From Larkinella sp. C7 (GTDB taxonomy: Bacteria > Bacteroidota > Bacteroidia > Cytophagales > Spirosomataceae), in assembly GCF_006149005.1 (NCBI RefSeq), contig NZ_VBSL01000004.1:372001-436000 (forward strand): a stretch of 64,000 nucleotides of DNA, written 5' to 3'. Shown piece by piece: positions 63,869 through 64,000 of this stretch. The notes under the pieces are model-generated. The model did not search any database. It worked only from the letters and a program-made list of their open reading frames with translations, and was not told the DNA's origin. Numbering within the stretch: the first letter of the stretch is position 1; the number at the start of each line of letters is the position of its first letter. Both the position numbers and the translations under genes were made by a program.

Positions 63869-64000
63869 GGAACGGTGAGCGTAATAGGAATGTACGTAGT
63901 TTTGTCAAAGATAGATAATAGATGTCAAATACAATTTTAACCCCCGACAAACTTTTGAAATCGCAGTATGTCCTTTTTTTTGCCATAAAACATACGTTTT

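Overview
The window reads as a chromosomal segment of a free-living Bacteroidota, most likely Cytophagales (Spirosomaceae-like, e.g. Spirosoma or Larkinella). Supporting this are a SusC/SusD pair, a gliding-motility/T9SS C-terminal sorting domain, PadR plus permease-prefix ABC permease pairs, many exported Gfo/Idh/MocA and DUF1080 proteins, weak Shine-Dalgarno sites, a TAnnTTTG-type -7 box and moderately high GC. No rRNA, tRNA, CRISPR array, IS transposase or phage gene was seen. The genus is inference; the phylum is well supported.

Layout. 1-5.2 kb: the start of an exported acetolactate decarboxylase, a two-subunit molybdenum hydroxylase, an MpaB-type oxygenase and a DUF1080 protein, separated by fold-back repeats. 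5.2-12.6 kb: an ABC permease with its PadR repressor, a hairpin-rich repeat cluster, and a LytTR regulator with its beta-propeller sensor kinase. 12.7-20.2 kb: an exported cupin, a von Willebrand D-domain lipoprotein, a small lipoprotein, a GH36 alpha-galactosidase and a small membrane protein. 20.3-22.0 kb: an exported RidA and an apparently circularly permuted D-amino-acid-oxidase-like lipoprotein. 22.4-26.9 kb: an acetylxylan-esterase-like hydrolase, a sulfatase, a sialate O-acetylesterase and a 60-residue acidic protein. 27.0-34.0 kb: an exported NIF3-like protein and a SusC-SusD-M19 dipeptidase operon. 34.5-42.0 kb: a ChbG/HpnK deacetylase, a T9SS cargo protein, a lipoprotein and a beta-propeller/amidohydrolase fusion. 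42.3-48.0 kb: two small proteins, then an operon of three exported Gfo/Idh/MocA proteins plus ThuA. 48.0-54.2 kb: a TlpA-like redoxin, a class A beta-lactamase-like hydrolase, a Na+/H+ antiporter and a GH92 mannosidase.

54.3-60.7 kb is the most interesting part: a tight three-gene operon encoding a CHAT (caspase-like) protease with a STAND-like second half, a MoxR AAA+ ATPase, and a 1268-residue membrane protein that joins a degenerate vWA domain to a C-terminal DUF2278 (YukJ) domain. This resembles the MoxR-vWA-third-partner conflict systems predicted from comparative genomics. The vWA-transmembrane-DUF2278 architecture looks unusual to me. A hybrid 7TMR-DISM sensor kinase and a stand-alone receiver lie just upstream on the same strand.

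Much of the window serves polymer and sugar scavenging at the cell surface: glycosidases, esterases, a sulfatase, a deacetylase, 3-keto-sugar type oxidoreductases, and a peptide/D-amino-acid set. A family of fold-back (inverted-repeat) elements sits at several gene junctions. One of them appears to supply the N-terminal codons of the DUF1080 gene.
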